Assembly: GCF_003254395.2 (NCBI RefSeq)
Contig: NC_037641.1
Location: forward strand, 12,114,501 to 12,178,500
DNA length: 64,000 bases
Direction: 5' to 3'
Source: Apis mellifera
Taxonomy: Eukaryota; Arthropoda; Insecta; Hymenoptera; Apidae
Shown here: in pieces, positions 62,901-64,000 of the stretch
Layout: each line of letters opens with the position of its first letter
Numbering within the stretch: position 1 is the first letter of the stretch
Program-made: the position numbers and the translations under genes
The notes under the pieces: model-generated
Databases searched by the model: none
Told to the model about the DNA's origin: nothing
What the model saw: only the letters and a program-made list of their open reading frames with translations

Positions 62901-64000
62901 GGATTGGCGTATTTGCGCTTTTACTGACCTTCGAATCTATCTATCCACCTCCCTCTGACGACTCTTCTCCTCTCCGATCGTTAGCTAAGGTCAGGTGGTC
63001 GTTTAACGACAGGTTAAATCCTCGTCCAAGATGAATGGAAACCGAGAATGGAAACGCGTTACGTACGTCCTCGTACCTCGTCGAAACGTATCGCAATCGC
63101 GATTTTTATCGTCGCTTTGACCCCTCCTCCTCCCTTTGGCACAGTTTCCACCAATTTTACTAATCCGTGCTCGCCATTGATCCATTTTTCAAGAAACTGT
63201 TGTTCCCGATGTTGTCCGATTCGTATCGGACGACTCTACTGAGAAACTGTGTACAATCGAATGCGGTATAATATCGAATTGATCGCGAATGACAAACGAG
63301 AAATTGTACACGCGTGATGAATATCGCGCGTGACGGGCGGGGAGGGGGGGGGGGATTGAAAATTTTCATAAGCCGGCACCAGATACTCGTGCAAAAGACA
63401 ACTAGGGTACCCCGTTTATGAGAACTATCATCGACTCAATAACCGTGTCAAGGGCAGATCGTGTCGAACCGCGGCGAAGAAATCAATTTGTTTAATAAAT
63501 ACCTCTCCCGTGAACGGCGATACGACTGATTTTGCGCGATCGTACGCAATTGTGACACGAATTACCATTCGGTAAGCCTGATTAATTCCCCCCTTTTCTT
63601 GTCATCTATTTATAGTGAACCCCGAGAAACCCGACGAAGCGACGGCCGTTTTAGACGAATGTGTCTAAAACATTGATCCCCGCGTTTAACGTGGAACCAA
63701 TTTCCCGAACCAATTTCTTCCAACCAAATTTTTACGTTTACGTCGAACGTTGCAACGAAGGTAAACAGAGGGCGTTATTATACGTATTCGCTTCGATTCG
63801 ACGTAATTGTGTGTATTCCCTCCCGGTGAACCGTGTCTCGCGTCACATCCTCCCATTCACCAATTTATTAATAATGAGAGACGTTGTTTACGCCCGGTTA
63901 ATTTCAACTCATTTGCGTATGCGTTTTTTAACGGACGGCTTTCAAAGGACGAAGAGAATCTCGGACGAAGAATCGGCCGATCGTTGGCCATTCGATTTTG
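59934..64000. other. CpG-rich 5' flank of the SLC6 gene; no gene supported
   Basis: Four kb of CpG-rich DNA upstream of the SLC6 start. The longest open frame of the window (61,115-62,302, plus) lies here but begins with GTG, has Ser/Arg-rich random-looking translation, overlaps other long frames on both strands, and resembles no family I know. Small tracts: CTT/TTC repeats near 60,395-60,415, GTT/ATT repeats near 60,925-60,950, (CG)-rich tracts near 62,190 and 62,712. The 5'UTR and promoter of the SLC6 gene should be in the right part of this interval. Confidence 0.55.

Overview
The window is animal nuclear DNA, most likely from a hymenopteran and probably a honeybee-type (Apis-like) bee. 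The evidence is spliced genes with short AT-rich introns, GT-AG junctions, arthropod-like orthologs, CpG-rich GC domains next to very AT-rich domains, and many long microsatellites. The species is inferred from composition and gene content; no alignment was run. Nothing looks bacterial, viral or like an intact transposon. I found no CRISPR array, tRNA, rRNA or operon.

Layout. (1) 1-2,413, minus strand: four exons of a SIPA1L-type Rap GTPase-activating protein gene that continues off the left edge; one of its introns is filled by a nine-copy AT-rich tandem repeat. (2) 2,414 to about 21.3 kb: a CpG-rich, gene-poor stretch with several large simple and tandem repeats. It may be one 19-kb intron of the same gene, because two phase-compatible candidate 5' exons lie at 21,340-21,767. 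(3) About 23.9-50.5 kb: a gene-dense, very AT-rich block with ten compact genes: DDX28 (-), PCMT1 (+), an ENT nucleoside transporter (-), TCAIM (+), ELMO/Ced-12 (+), an ankyrin-DHHC palmitoyltransferase (-), PAF1 (+), a C/EBP-gamma-like bZIP (+), kappaB-Ras (+) and FA2H (-). (4) About 50.5-64 kb: CpG-rich DNA again, with one long-intron SLC6 transporter gene (-, 53,253-59,933) and featureless upstream DNA.

For the ten compact genes and the SLC6 gene I worked out exon junctions by hand and checked that intron phase is maintained across every junction. The reading frames close at 530 aa (DDX28), 229 (PCMT1), 473 (ENT), 484 (TCAIM), 719 (ELMO), about 604 (ankyrin-DHHC, 5' end unresolved), 549 (PAF1), 122 (bZIP), 201 (kappaB-Ras), 334 (FA2H) and 693 (SLC6).

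The genes do not form one pathway. They are mostly housekeeping functions: mitochondrial RNA and energy metabolism, protein repair, nucleoside transport, Rac activation, transcription elongation, NF-kB modulation and sphingolipid hydroxylation. Several are arranged head-to-head (DDX28/PCMT1, ENT/TCAIM, DHHC/PAF1), which suggests shared promoter regions. I saw no clearly new multi-gene system. The most notable points are the degenerate helicase motifs in DDX28, the missing NKxD motif in kappaB-Ras, the RS-rich tail on PAF1, the possible very long first intron of the SIPA1L gene, and two unusual tandem-repeat blocks.
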